The notes below the pieces were generated by a model. That model was not told the origin of the DNA and ran no database searches. It worked only from the letters and a program-made list of their open reading frames with translations. From Acinetobacter geminorum (GTDB taxonomy: Bacteria > Pseudomonadota > Gammaproteobacteria > Pseudomonadales > Moraxellaceae): DNA of 64,000 nt. Where the stretch lies: positions 62,001 through 126,000 of the forward strand of contig NZ_JABELE010000012.1 of the NCBI RefSeq assembly GCF_013009345.1. The letters are read 5' to 3'. This document shows, piece after piece, positions 44,383 through 54,004 of this stretch (position 1 is its first letter; each line of letters opens with the position of its first letter). Both the position numbers and the translations under genes were made by a program.

Positions 44383-44861
44383 TGCCAATTCTCACTATTT
44401 GTTTCACATACATTGCAAGTGACTGTTCCACCACAGTCATTATCAACAGCCGTAGCTGTTAAACTTTGGCAACGCAAACCTGAATTCTTAGCAATAAAAT
44501 TAAAGTTTCTTGAATCTGTAGTTGTCGCTTTAATGACCCATGTTTGCCCATTTGCAGCAGCATTCGTCAATAAATTTCCTGTCCTCGTATCATCACTAAT
44601 TTCAATCGTATAACCACCCCGTGGCAAAGTTACAGATGTGGTCGTAAATCCTCTATAAGTAAAGTTCTTGGATTTATGCCGTTCCAATTGTTCTGCCAAT
44701 TTTAGAATTTCACCTTTAGCAGCAGAGGCAGTCGCTCTACGGCTATAACTTTGATATGAAGGGATAGCAATCGAAGCAAAAATAGCGACAATCATGATGA
44801 CAACCATGAGTTCAATCAAGGTAACACCCTGATTGAACCGCTGGATATAGTATTTATTCAT
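44379..44861 (-). CDS. comE: Type IV minor pilin (ComE/PilE-type)
   Basis: 160 residues from the ATG at 44861 with AAGGGA upstream; an in-frame upstream start at 44888 lies inside pilY1. Prepilin leader MNKYYIQRFNQG, then VTLIELMVVIMIVAIFAS. The head has several Cys (RCQSLTA, VDNDCGGTVTCNVC). It starts 10 bp after the pilY1 stop and overlaps comF by 4 bp. It corresponds to ADP1 ComE / PilE-like minor pilins, which prime pilus assembly. Confidence 0.86.
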   Translation of the reverse strand: MNKYYIQRFNQGVTLIELMVVIMIVAIFASIAIPSYQSYSRRATASAAKGEILKLAEQLERHKSKNFTYRGFTTTSVTLPRGGYTIEISDDTRTGNLLTNAAANGQTWVIKATTTDSRNFNFIAKNSGLRCQSLTATAVDNDCGGTVTCNVCETNSENWQ

Positions 44862-44871
44862 AAATAATCCC

Positions 44872-47800
44872 TTAGCGATAACGCTCATACCAACGCGTAG
44901 GAACTAAATGACTTGTACACTGCCACTCGCCTGTTCCACTCTCGTTTCCAGCCAGTTGTAATTTTCCACAACTATTAGTCACTGGAGGTTCATCTCTTTT
45001 TGGCACAAATGCTACGCCACGGATACCTGAGCCAATAACGTTTTTATTACATTCAGAAACTCCTGCTGGGCAGTTACTACCCGTTTGTGTTTGAAACCCG
45101 CTATCCTCTTCTTTATCACGATTAATCGTTCCATCAGAATTAAGACAGGCACCAAATGGTAAACAGTAAGTCTGTTGATCCGTTTCACCTACTACACGGG
45201 GTAAACATGGGTCTGCCGCTACAATACCTGTTCCCTGCGGGTCATAAACAGGCACAATTAAAGTCCCTGTAATTGCCATAGGCTCTTCAAAAGCTTTTAG
45301 CCCACCTTTAATACGGAAACTATTATTAGCTTTCTCGGTACCATCGCTCATACTAGAAAGCGAGCGATACCAACCATTTTGTCCCGCCCCAGTGTTGGGA
45401 AAGAAAATCTGTGCTACTCGAGTTTCTCCAGATCGTAAAATTTGTGGATTTTTTCGAAGCGTTGATCGAGTAATATCTTTTGTTTCAAGTTGGCTATCAG
45501 TCAAAGACATTAAATTCTTTTTAATAAAGTCTTTATCGATAATTCCATAAACGTTGTTTACAGGTCTTCCGCTTAATGCCGTGCTCGGTGACATCCCCTC
45601 ACGACCTGTAAGCGGATAAACATCTAAAGGTGTACTACGGTCACCTGAAGCAATACCTACAGTAATAAAAGTGCGGATTCCATAATCGTGAATTGTCACT
45701 GTTGGCGGTTCATAAAAACGCGGCGCATGCCCAGCGGTATAGTCGTTCGAGGCATCGTAAGTTGAATCATTCGTTGCCAAATTAGCTAATCGAACAACTC
45801 GAATACCGAAACTGCTATAAGTTGAATTTGTTTTTGTCTGGTTATTATTAAGATCGATACGGAAAATTTGCCCGCCTAAATCGCCAAAATATAAATGATC
45901 TACCAAACCATCAGCATCTCGATCTAAGGTACTAATGCGACTAACAATACTGTGCTTCATATTAGAGTTATCTATATTAGAGCCTGTATCACTAGTCCAC
46001 CATAAGCGCTGCCCAGTTTTAGCATCAATAATATAAACAGCGTTTCCTTTTGCTTTTCCATTCGTAAAGCAAGAGTTACTCAAAGTAATATTCGGGTTTT
46101 CATAACATTGGTCGTAGCCACCACCAACAATCATAACCCGTTTAATAACCCCGTTATAACGTATATTTGCAAGTACAGGTTTAGACCAACTCTGCCCCAT
46201 ACGACTATAATCAGTTTGATCTGCTCCTACTCTAAACAGGAGCTTAGGTGAAGCAGGATTTAAGACATTTAAGCCATAATAGCTGCTGCCCCCCATTCGC
46301 ATACCACCATAAATATTCATTTGCTTTGCAGTTACTTTTGATACTGCTGAGCTACCGCTTCCCGTTGTAGTAATACTATATGCAGGGTCAGATACCCAAG
46401 CCCCATCCATACCGTGAGCAGGAGCTGAGGCATCACTTTGGCCAACCACTAAAGCTTTTGATGCAACGGGATCATTTAATATATCTGCAGGAACGAAAGC
46501 CATTTGTTCTACCCCTGTTGAGGCATCCACAATATGCAGACCACCTTCCATCGTTCCATAGAGAATGGATTGTTCACGCGCAGATGTTAAATTCCCATTT
46601 TCATCTAATGTTCCATTATAGGTAAGCTGTACCGGTAAAGAGTGAATACTACCGCCCATCGATAAATAGGGTTCATTCGATGTAACTAATGACGAAGGTA
46701 AAGTCGTAGCGCTAATATCAGTTGAGTAACCTAGATAATTTAATATTTTTAATTTCAAGCTAATTGGGAAAGCTTTTAAAATATCTTGTCCAGTTGATGG
46801 ATTAAATTTTCCTAAAACATAACTTGCTGTATTAGCCACACTATCAAAAGGATCAGTTCCTTCTGGTGGAGTAGCTGGAATTTTTAGCAAATTAGTTCCA
46901 GAAGTCGATATTTTCGTTAAGCTACCATCTGATGCGACGGCAGAAACATCAGTAAATAAGTTGCGGATTTTAGTTTGTACTGCGTAATAATATTTTGTGA
47001 TATTTCCTTCTTCATCACGCGTTTCATTTTGTCCCGCAATTGGTAAAGGAACTTTTGCATATGAACCACCCAAAAAGACTTTACCTCCATCATTATAAGT
47101 AGAGCTATTCCAATAATCTTTTGTAGCCGTTCTAAATGCCCCAGTTGCGTTGTAAACCAACCCACCAGTATTAGCTTCAAAAGCACCAGCATTTGTTCCC
47201 GATAAAACAACATGATATTTCTTTAAATTTCCTCGCCATGTTAAGTAAGTGTTAGCTGGGTTTGGCTCAAAAGCACGTAAGTAACCATATTCCTGTAAAT
47301 TTTTAGGATTTAATGCATCATAAGGAACTGAGATAGCACCTGTGGTTAAAGGTTCTAAAGGAACTTTATCTAAGTTATTAATAAATGCAATAACGCTGTC
47401 TGTTACACCTTGCGCACTTTGGGTAGGGAAAAATCCTCCATTTCCATAACCAGGTGCAGTGACCGCATTTGTGGTCTGATTCGGCGAACAATTATCATCA
47501 CTTTTACGATCAGATTGGGTTCTCGAACTTAAACGACAGGCATTTTTTACATCAGAAGAACTTAAACTAGAAAAGTCACTACCAAAACCGACAAATGCTG
47601 TTTGAATAGAAACTCCAGCTGGGTTTTTTGTTTTATCAAATAATCTTTTTGCAAACTCACCCATACAGGCCCAACCAGAGTCTGCTGTCGTGTTAGATAA
47701 ACCTCCAGAACAAGTAAAATCAGCTCCCAAAGTACTGCCTAGGGCAGTCGACATGACACTTGCCGAACGTGTATTTGTTGTTCGATTCGGTTCCCCATCT

Positions 47801-48726
47801 GACAAGAAATAAATACCCTGCCCATCACAGCTTTGGCGATTGGCCACCGCTGGCAAAGGAGATTGGTAAATAGCATTTAAATTAGAGGCATTTCTATCTA
47901 CAACAATATTCGGATTGCTAGCTGTATCGTTTGATTTTGATTTTGGGATACCACTATCTGCATTTGCTACAGCATAATTAAAGGTGGTGTAGTAATAAGT
48001 ATAAGAATAGGTCCAATCCGACGAAGTATCATAAGCAGTTGCCGCATCCACACCCGGATTAGAAGCTGACCAGTTACTCCAATAGTTATCAGAGCGACAA
48101 GGTTGCCATAGATTTGTGGTATCGATTTGTGAATCACGATAATTCGTACAATATGAGTATTCCGTTCTATTATCAGATTTTCGCACACGCTTTATATAGC
48201 TATCTTTTCGGATAGCATAATTCACCTCTGAATAAGTCGTTGTACCCATCAAATAAGCAGCGGCTTCCGCATAAGCATGAGCCGAAGGCGTTGACCCGCC
48301 AGCAGTTAAATTTGCAACAGCCTGTTTTAATTTATAACGCTGAGAACCCACTGTATTTAAAGTACTCGCATCCCCTAATGGAGCAGCGGCCACCAAAATT
48401 TGTCCACTTCGGCTATCACCATTTGCAGAGAAATTTCCCAACCCCACACGAGTATCATTTAAAACAGGATTATTACTTGCTAAAAAAGCATTCATACCAT
48501 TTTTAAGCATGGCCAGACGGTTTTCACCATAACTATTGTTGGTCATACTTCCTGATGTATCCAACATCATCACAATGGTTTTTTTTCCAGCTGTAGGTGA
48601 AGCATAAATTTGTAAATCACTCGCCTGCACAACGGAGCTTGTCATTAGCCATGTAAAAGCAACCGAACTCGAACAGATGGCATACCATAAATTATTTGGC
48701 TTAAAATTCTTCAATTTTATTTTCAC
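44872..48726 (-). CDS. pilY1: PilY1/ComC type IV pilus tip-associated protein with VWA domain
   Basis: 1284 residues. Signal peptide to about residue 36 (SSVVQAS). The VWA domain begins KKTIVMMLDTSGSMT with MIDAS residues DTSGS at 56-60. The C-terminal beta-propeller, residues about 690-1180, contains a calcium-loop sequence DRDADGLVDHLYFGDLGGQI. It is the largest protein of the operon, equivalent to Acinetobacter ComC, and is needed for pilus extension, adhesion and natural transformation. It follows pilX by 11 bp. There are many Cys in the VWA and C-terminal parts. Confidence 0.94.
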   Translation of the reverse strand: MKIKLKNFKPNNLWYAICSSSVAFTWLMTSSVVQASDLQIYASPTAGKKTIVMMLDTSGSMTNNSYGENRLAMLKNGMNAFLASNNPVLNDTRVGLGNFSANGDSRSGQILVAAAPLGDASTLNTVGSQRYKLKQAVANLTAGGSTPSAHAYAEAAAYLMGTTTYSEVNYAIRKDSYIKRVRKSDNRTEYSYCTNYRDSQIDTTNLWQPCRSDNYWSNWSASNPGVDAATAYDTSSDWTYSYTYYYTTFNYAVANADSGIPKSKSNDTASNPNIVVDRNASNLNAIYQSPLPAVANRQSCDGQGIYFLSDGEPNRTTNTRSASVMSTALGSTLGADFTCSGGLSNTTADSGWACMGEFAKRLFDKTKNPAGVSIQTAFVGFGSDFSSLSSSDVKNACRLSSRTQSDRKSDDNCSPNQTTNAVTAPGYGNGGFFPTQSAQGVTDSVIAFINNLDKVPLEPLTTGAISVPYDALNPKNLQEYGYLRAFEPNPANTYLTWRGNLKKYHVVLSGTNAGAFEANTGGLVYNATGAFRTATKDYWNSSTYNDGGKVFLGGSYAKVPLPIAGQNETRDEEGNITKYYYAVQTKIRNLFTDVSAVASDGSLTKISTSGTNLLKIPATPPEGTDPFDSVANTASYVLGKFNPSTGQDILKAFPISLKLKILNYLGYSTDISATTLPSSLVTSNEPYLSMGGSIHSLPVQLTYNGTLDENGNLTSAREQSILYGTMEGGLHIVDASTGVEQMAFVPADILNDPVASKALVVGQSDASAPAHGMDGAWVSDPAYSITTTGSGSSAVSKVTAKQMNIYGGMRMGGSSYYGLNVLNPASPKLLFRVGADQTDYSRMGQSWSKPVLANIRYNGVIKRVMIVGGGYDQCYENPNITLSNSCFTNGKAKGNAVYIIDAKTGQRLWWTSDTGSNIDNSNMKHSIVSRISTLDRDADGLVDHLYFGDLGGQIFRIDLNNNQTKTNSTYSSFGIRVVRLANLATNDSTYDASNDYTAGHAPRFYEPPTVTIHDYGIRTFITVGIASGDRSTPLDVYPLTGREGMSPSTALSGRPVNNVYGIIDKDFIKKNLMSLTDSQLETKDITRSTLRKNPQILRSGETRVAQIFFPNTGAGQNGWYRSLSSMSDGTEKANNSFRIKGGLKAFEEPMAITGTLIVPVYDPQGTGIVAADPCLPRVVGETDQQTYCLPFGACLNSDGTINRDKEEDSGFQTQTGSNCPAGVSECNKNVIGSGIRGVAFVPKRDEPPVTNSCGKLQLAGNESGTGEWQCTSHLVPTRWYERYR

Positions 48727-48737
48727 GATATTCCCCG

Positions 48738-49547
48738 TTATGAACCTGGTGCCGTAATTTGAGTGAGTTTATTGGTATAGTTAAATTCTTGAACTTGAGT
48801 ACTAAAAGGCACGTTATGATTTGCCAAACACTCCGCCAATGTTTGTTTAGCCGTTAATGCGGTATCAAAATTATCACTAATTTTTGCCGAACTCGTGCTT
48901 AAGCAATCTCTTTGTAAAGTTTCAATAGAGGTAGAAGCATAGGCTGGTAAAAACGCAGTTGTGATCACTCGAATACGTTGCGTAGACAACATGCTTTTAG
49001 GAAGTTGCGTGCCTTCCGAGGTGTTTGTTCCTCGTGGTAAATTTGAACCTGGGATATCGCTAGCAGCATCTGTTGGAACACTTACAGCAACTTGGGTAAC
49101 CACTGCTTGACGATTACTTCCATAGTCAGTTGTTAAATTGCAGAAACCCGCCACTCCGCCATCTTCGACAACCGCATTATTAGCACTTCCTGCTCGAAGT
49201 AAACTTGCACCTCTGGTTTGAGCAAAATTTGTTGCTGTAGAAACAGGCTTATAACAAAAGTTGTATTCTGCGCCTGGGTTACTTTCATGCTCTTTAAGCG
49301 CGGCGCCAATCACATTGGTAATATTAGTTAGGGTGGTAGGATTCATCTGCACAATGAGTTCTAAAGGTGTGTCAGATGACTGAAAATTTAATTGGCTAAC
49401 TTGGCTATTCGTAGCAACTTTTAAAGAAACAATAGCCACTCTTATTGCTAAAACACCTACAGAAATAACAATCAATAAAATAATAAGTACAACAATAAGG
49501 GTTGCCCCTTTTTCTTTAGACCTACTTTTATGAATTAAATGGGTCAT
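48738..49547 (-). CDS. pilX: Minor pilin PilX
   Basis: 269 residues. The prepilin site is KEKG followed by ATLIVVLIILLIVISVGVLA. Residue 5 of the mature helix is not Glu, as is common for PilX and the GspK-like tip subunits. The head is Ser/Thr-rich with several Cys. It overlaps pilW by 4 bp and precedes pilY1. It acts in the minor-pilin tip complex that initiates pili and presents PilY1. Confidence 0.88.
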   Translation of the reverse strand: MTHLIHKSRSKEKGATLIVVLIILLIVISVGVLAIRVAIVSLKVATNSQVSQLNFQSSDTPLELIVQMNPTTLTNITNVIGAALKEHESNPGAEYNFCYKPVSTATNFAQTRGASLLRAGSANNAVVEDGGVAGFCNLTTDYGSNRQAVVTQVAVSVPTDAASDIPGSNLPRGTNTSEGTQLPKSMLSTQRIRVITTAFLPAYASTSIETLQRDCLSTSSAKISDNFDTALTAKQTLAECLANHNVPFSTQVQEFNYTNKLTQITAPGS

Positions 49548-50545
49548 AGACTTTCCCCCATCGCGTTGCGTAGAGCAATTGTTAAGTTATAAGTGCGGCG
49601 TAAGAATCGAGTTGTATTATCAGAAGCATGCACGGTTTGATCTAACATAAAAAAAGATTGCTCAGGATCTATTGCTTTGCTTTGAGCATTATTAGTAGAG
49701 CGCGCTAATACAGATATTTGTATTGAAAGAATTCGTGGCGGCATTACAGATGGTGTGGCATCTCGTGCAGCCTGTGCAGCAGCGCGATATTGGGGAATGG
49801 TATAATAAGCAAAATTGCCAGCCGCATTTTTTGCACCAAACAGCACATGGAAATGATCAATACGCGGCAATACAATTTGACCAGCGTCGCCCAACCCAGC
49901 AATAGTGGTCGGTTGAGCTGTGGCTACAGCTGAGGGAGTATTTGCATCACATGCAAGAGCATAATCTTGCTGGGAACTACCATTACTATCCAGACGTAAA
50001 AAATAACGCTCTACAATTAAATCTCCTGCAAGTACATTTACACCTTCACAATTGGTCATATTCGTAGGCGCAATAAATTGGATAGTCAATTGATCACTTT
50101 GCACAACTGCATTTGAACTATTCTGTATATTTGAAAGACCTTTCCAATGATTACTCACGGTACTCACCGTATCGCCGGCACCACGACTGAGTAATGTGTC
50201 AGCAATATAGGTATTTGTTCCAACGTTAGGGACAAAATTAACATTGTTATTATTGGTTGCAGTTGAGCCAGTTAATACAACACCACCCCAAGGGGTTGTA
50301 TCGGTTAATATTGGATTGGTTACATTCCCATAATTTAGAAGGCGTATATCTCGGGCAATATATTCCAATCCAAAAATACCGCTATCTTGTATTTCAGCAT
50401 TTGCTTTTTGTAGACGACTTGATAGAAGTCCACCAATAAATAATTGAGTCGCCGCGGCCACCAAAATTAGACCTAAAGCCAATGCCACCATCAGCTCAAT
50501 TAATGTAAAGCCTCGTTGTTTCCACGATATAAATGAGTGAGCCAT
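49544..50545 (-). CDS. pilW: Minor pilin PilW (ComB in A. baylyi)
   Basis: 333 residues. The leader MAHSFISWKQRG precedes FTLIELMVALALGLILVAAA, with Glu5 present. The long head has one Cys pair candidate (MTNCEG and ALACDAN). Size and order match PilW, called ComB in Acinetobacter competence work. Its start overlaps the pilV stop and its end overlaps pilX, so translation is coupled through the block. Confidence 0.89.
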   Translation of the reverse strand: MAHSFISWKQRGFTLIELMVALALGLILVAAATQLFIGGLLSSRLQKANAEIQDSGIFGLEYIARDIRLLNYGNVTNPILTDTTPWGGVVLTGSTATNNNNVNFVPNVGTNTYIADTLLSRGAGDTVSTVSNHWKGLSNIQNSSNAVVQSDQLTIQFIAPTNMTNCEGVNVLAGDLIVERYFLRLDSNGSSQQDYALACDANTPSAVATAQPTTIAGLGDAGQIVLPRIDHFHVLFGAKNAAGNFAYYTIPQYRAAAQAARDATPSVMPPRILSIQISVLARSTNNAQSKAIDPEQSFFMLDQTVHASDNTTRFLRRTYNLTIALRNAMGESL

Positions 50546-51099
50546 TAATATGCCTCCATCATTAAACAGTTCGAATTATTGACATAAACGCCATTTGTAC
50601 TCATACAACTCGACACATCCGCGCTAGTGACTCCCTCATTTGTTGTAATTACTGGAGCGGTTTTCCCCCAAAAAACAAACAAACATTGCCTCTGCTGGGC
50701 CATTGTGCTTGTAACCCCTGGGCAATTCGTCATTGTGATTTTCATGCCAAGTTGATCAGCATTTCTTGCTGCTTGATATGCATCAAATTGGGCAAGCTGA
50801 GAAGGTGTACAAGCTGCATTGAAACACAAAGTAGGAGCAGTGGTGGCAGATGAATAGTTGCTATAACTACGGACAAATGCGGGATACTGACTAGCTTGAG
50901 AACTATTTACGCGAATGTTTTCTGCTAATCCTCTCATGATCATAATCGCTTGAGATTTGCTTAATGCCTCTGAAGAAGCATCCATAGCACGGACTTGCAA
51001 GGCAACATATCCTAAAACCCCTATCGCAATTAAAATTAAGGCAACCAACACTTCTAATAAACCCACCCCAACTTGAGCCTTTTGTTTAGAGCCCTGCAT
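50545..51099 (-). CDS. pilV: Minor pilin PilV
   Basis: 184 residues from the ATG at 51099, which has GAGGAG eight bases upstream; the ATG at 51105 has only two bases of spacing and is rejected. The prepilin site is QVG followed by VGLLEVLVALILIAIGVLGY, with Glu5. The head has Cys in LCFNAACTPS, NCPGV and RQCLFVFWG. Its first base overlaps the fimU stop. It is part of the tip complex with FimU, PilW and PilX. Confidence 0.9.
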   Translation of the reverse strand: MQGSKQKAQVGVGLLEVLVALILIAIGVLGYVALQVRAMDASSEALSKSQAIMIMRGLAENIRVNSSQASQYPAFVRSYSNYSSATTAPTLCFNAACTPSQLAQFDAYQAARNADQLGMKITMTNCPGVTSTMAQQRQCLFVFWGKTAPVITTNEGVTSADVSSCMSTNGVYVNNSNCLMMEAY

Positions 51100-51578
51100 T
51101 AACATGTCTCCTCAGCTTTAAAAATTAATGTGCCAAGCTTTGTTAGAATAAGAATTTTCTTTTTATTTATTTTTGAATTACAAATAGATAAAAGTGTGTC
51201 TTGGGTGATATTGGTTATCACTCCATTCGCATTAAAAGTTAAAGTGGTCGCTGTTAATGAACTCTGCGCACCATCAGCAGCGATATTTTTAAGCTCAAGA
51301 CTGTTATTGGAATCAGCTTTCCAATTCAAGGAAGTGGGAGTATTTAAAGCCGTTGAATTCAGATTAATAGAAACATCCTGTCGACCAAGTATGGCTTGGT
51401 TCTTTGCTTCCGATAAAGTATTGATTAGATCTCGTTGGTTTCCATCTAGTCGTCTGCTTTCTAATAAATTCGACATAGATGGTGCAGCCATCATCGCAAT
51501 AATAGCCATGACCGCAATCGTCACCATAAGCTCAACCAAGGTGAACCCATCTTGCGGAATAATTACCCTCATCCCCAT
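51099..51578 (-). CDS. fimU: Minor pilin FimU/FimT-type (GspH-like)
   Basis: 159 residues. The leader ends QDG and the helix is FTLVELMVTIAVMAIIAMMA. Following NLLESRRLDGNQRDLINTL matches the GspH/FimT/FimU family. C-terminal Cys pair candidates are in LLSICNSK and the last residue. It is the first gene of the operon, so the promoter lies in the AT-rich 160 bp up to ispH. The ATG at 51578 or 51572 may be used; both lie near a GGGG tract. Confidence 0.87.
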   Translation of the reverse strand: MGMRVIIPQDGFTLVELMVTIAVMAIIAMMAAPSMSNLLESRRLDGNQRDLINTLSEAKNQAILGRQDVSINLNSTALNTPTSLNWKADSNNSLELKNIAADGAQSSLTATTLTFNANGVITNITQDTLLSICNSKINKKKILILTKLGTLIFKAEETC

Positions 51579-51670
51579 ACCCCAAATAAACTTTAAAATT
51601 TTTTATTTATTAATTAAATTTTACTTCTTATGTTTACAAAACAAATACAAAACAGATAAAGGGTATAAAA

Positions 51671-51705
51671 AAACAGATAACTGTCATATCAACACTTATC
51701 TGTTT
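51671..51705 (-). terminator. Intrinsic terminator of ispH
   Basis: A 10-bp perfect stem AAACAGATAA/TTATCTGTTT (51671-51680 with 51696-51705) with a 15-nt loop. On the minus strand it is followed by TTTTATACCC. It separates ispH from the minor-pilin operon. Confidence 0.8.
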
Positions 51706-51741
51706 AATTTTTTAAAATCAGTATGTTAAATACATCACACT

Positions 51742-52692
51742 TTACGCTTGAGTCACATGAATGCGTAATTCTTTAGGAAGACTAAAGGTTATGTTCTCTT
51801 CACGCCCATCTAATTCTTTCGGTGCTTGAGCACCCCAATCTTGTAAACGTTGAATTACTTGTTTAATCAAGATTTCTGGCGCAGAGGCACCAGCAGTAAC
51901 ACCAATTTTACAAGTCTCATTGAACCATGACTGCTCTAATTGATCAGCGTTATCTACAAGGTAAGCGGCTTTACCCATACGCTCTGCAAGCTCACGCAAT
52001 CGATTTGAATTTGATGAGTTAGGTGAACCTACAACCAATACGACATCACACTTCTCAGCTAAATCACGCACAGCATCTTGTCTGTTTTGAGTTGCATAGC
52101 AAATGTCATCTTTACGCGGACCTTGAATATGCGGAAATTTTGCACGCAAAGCATCAATAACCTTAGCTGTATCATCAATAGAAAGTGTTGTTTGAGTTAC
52201 AAATGCAAGTTTCTCAGGATGTCGTACGGTAAGTGCAGCAACATCTTCTTCATCTTCAACCAGATAAATATCACCGCCTTTTAATTTGTCATATTGCCCC
52301 ATTGTACCTTCGACTTCCGGGTGCCCTTCATGACCAATTAAAATCGCTTCAGTACCTTCACGCGCATATTTAGTAACTTCAATATGAACTTTGGTCACTA
52401 AAGGACAAGTCGCATCGAAAACTTTTAAACCTCGGCGTTCAGCTTCTTGTTGAACTGCTTTTGAAACACCGTGCGCACTAAAAATTACAATTGAATCATC
52501 TGGCACTTGGTCCAGCTCATCAACGAAAACAGCCCCTCTTTGGCGTAAGTCATCTACCACAAATTTATTGTGTACAACTTCATGACGTACATAAATAGGA
52601 GGATTGAAACATTCTAAAGCCCGATTGACGATTGCTATGGCTCGATCAACACCGGCACAAAAACCACGCGGATTAGCTAACACAATTTCCAT
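51742..52692 (-). CDS. ispH: 4-hydroxy-3-methylbut-2-enyl diphosphate reductase
   Basis: 316 residues. The three [4Fe-4S] cysteines are in PRGFCAGVDRAI (Cys12), FDATCPLVTKVH and DDICYATQNRQDAV. HGVSK and the TQTTLSIDDT segment are also typical. It makes IPP and DMAPP in the last MEP-pathway step. Divergent from gmk; it ends at a dedicated terminator before fimU. Confidence 0.98.
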   Translation of the reverse strand: MEIVLANPRGFCAGVDRAIAIVNRALECFNPPIYVRHEVVHNKFVVDDLRQRGAVFVDELDQVPDDSIVIFSAHGVSKAVQQEAERRGLKVFDATCPLVTKVHIEVTKYAREGTEAILIGHEGHPEVEGTMGQYDKLKGGDIYLVEDEEDVAALTVRHPEKLAFVTQTTLSIDDTAKVIDALRAKFPHIQGPRKDDICYATQNRQDAVRDLAEKCDVVLVVGSPNSSNSNRLRELAERMGKAAYLVDNADQLEQSWFNETCKIGVTAGASAPEILIKQVIQRLQDWGAQAPKELDGREENITFSLPKELRIHVTQA

Positions 52693-52814
52693 AACAGCCT
52701 CAAAATTAATAAAACAGGGGAATTTCTCTTGAATATTTGCAATTAAAACTATTCAGTTTAAACGCACGGTACACTACAATAGCGAAGATATTTTATCATA
52801 TCAGGAAAAATATC

Positions 52815-53444
52815 ATGTCGGGTCTATTGTTTGTCGTTTCTGCTGCATCAGGAACGGGCAAAACATCTTTGGTAAAAGCCCTGCTTGACCGTGTGAGCAA
52901 TTTACATGTTTCAGTCTCGCATACAACCCGAGGTCAACGTCCCGGTGAGTTAGATGGTGTTCACTATCACTTCACTACAAAAGATGAATTTCTAGACCAA
53001 GTCAACCATGATGGATTTATCGAATACGCTGAGGTATTTGGTAACTACTATGGCACTTCTCAAGCTACTGTAAAACAACAGCTAGCTCAAGGACACGATG
53101 TCTTACTTGAAATTGATTGGCAAGGTGCAGAACAAGTACGCAAACTTTTCCCTGAATCCAAACAAATATTCATTTTACCCCCAACTCAATTTGATCTACG
53201 TCAGCGTTTATCTAATCGCGGCACTGACTCAGTTGAAGTCATTGAGCATCGTTTAAGCTGTGCAGTAGAAGATATGCAGCACTACACGAACTTTGATTAC
53301 ATCATTATCAATGATGATTTTAATAAAGCCTTACATGAGCTTGAAGCTGTAATTACAGCGAACCGTTTGGTGCTATCTCAGCAAGCAAAACGTCATCAAG
53401 CTTTAATTCAGGACTTGATTACTCCTCAACCAAAACAGGAATAA
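52815..53444 (+). CDS. gmk: Guanylate kinase
   Basis: 209 residues from the ATG at 52815 with AGGAA upstream; an in-frame start at 52737 is rejected. P-loop AASGTGKTSL, GMP-binding VSHTTRGQRPGELDGVHYHF and EYAEVFGNYYGT, lid region with RLSNRGTDS. It phosphorylates GMP to GDP. Followed by rpoZ and spoT, the conserved gmk-rpoZ-spoT order. Confidence 0.98.
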   Translation: MSGLLFVVSAASGTGKTSLVKALLDRVSNLHVSVSHTTRGQRPGELDGVHYHFTTKDEFLDQVNHDGFIEYAEVFGNYYGTSQATVKQQLAQGHDVLLEIDWQGAEQVRKLFPESKQIFILPPTQFDLRQRLSNRGTDSVEVIEHRLSCAVEDMQHYTNFDYIIINDDFNKALHELEAVITANRLVLSQQAKRHQALIQDLITPQPKQE

Positions 53445-53516
53445 CTTGAGTCTAGATCGAAAGCCTTTTATACTATTTAGTCTGTTCAAATTTACCATTC
53501 CAGAACGAGAACTTTT

Positions 53517-53795
53517 ATGGCACGCGTCACCGTTGAAGATTGTTTAGATCATGTAGACAACCGTTTTGAGCTTGTGCTCGTTGCAAGTAAACGTGCTCGT
53601 CAATTGGCACGTCAAGGCATGGAGCCAACTGTAGAATGGGATAACGACAAACCGACTGTAGTTTCTTTGCGCGAAATCGCGGCAGGGCACGTTACGAAAG
53701 AAATTCTTAAACAACGTGAGCAAGATTACCAAACTTCTAGTCTTGATCTTGCCCTTTCTACAAACAGCTTGAATTTAGAAGGTTTTTCTTTCTAA
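53517..53795 (+). CDS. rpoZ: RNA polymerase omega subunit
   Basis: 92 residues: MARVTVEDCLDHVDNRFELV, then LVASKRARQLARQG and IAAGHVTKEILKQRE, the full omega signature. It helps assemble RNA polymerase and forms part of a ppGpp site. It lies 72 bp after gmk and ends at a strong terminator, so spoT is probably transcribed mainly from its own promoter. Confidence 0.98.
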   Translation: MARVTVEDCLDHVDNRFELVLVASKRARQLARQGMEPTVEWDNDKPTVVSLREIAAGHVTKEILKQREQDYQTSSLDLALSTNSLNLEGFSF

Positions 53796-53814
53796 TTTAC
53801 TCTGTTTCATAAAA

Positions 53815-53842
53815 AAACCATCGTTTTCCTGCGATGGTTTTT
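53815..53842. terminator. Terminator after rpoZ
   Basis: A 9-bp stem AAACCATCG/CGATGGTTT (53815-53823 with 53832-53840) followed by TTTT. It lies about 20 bp after rpoZ. Confidence 0.9.
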
Positions 53843-54004
53843 TATTTGGCTTTGCGCCATATTTAAAGATATTGAGAAAAGCAATTATTTTCATTGAAAA
53901 AAAAATACACTTTTTCAAATGAAAAAATTGACAAGTTCCGCAATATGCTTTTCATTAAGAAGCAGATAGATTTAGTTTTTCAGTAATAGGAAAAAGGGTG
54001 ATTT

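Noticed and set aside
51130..51729. 199-codon plus-strand ORF antisense to fimU
   Set aside because: It is the mirror frame of a well-supported pilin gene, has Ile/Val/Ser-rich low-complexity translation and no plausible ribosome site.
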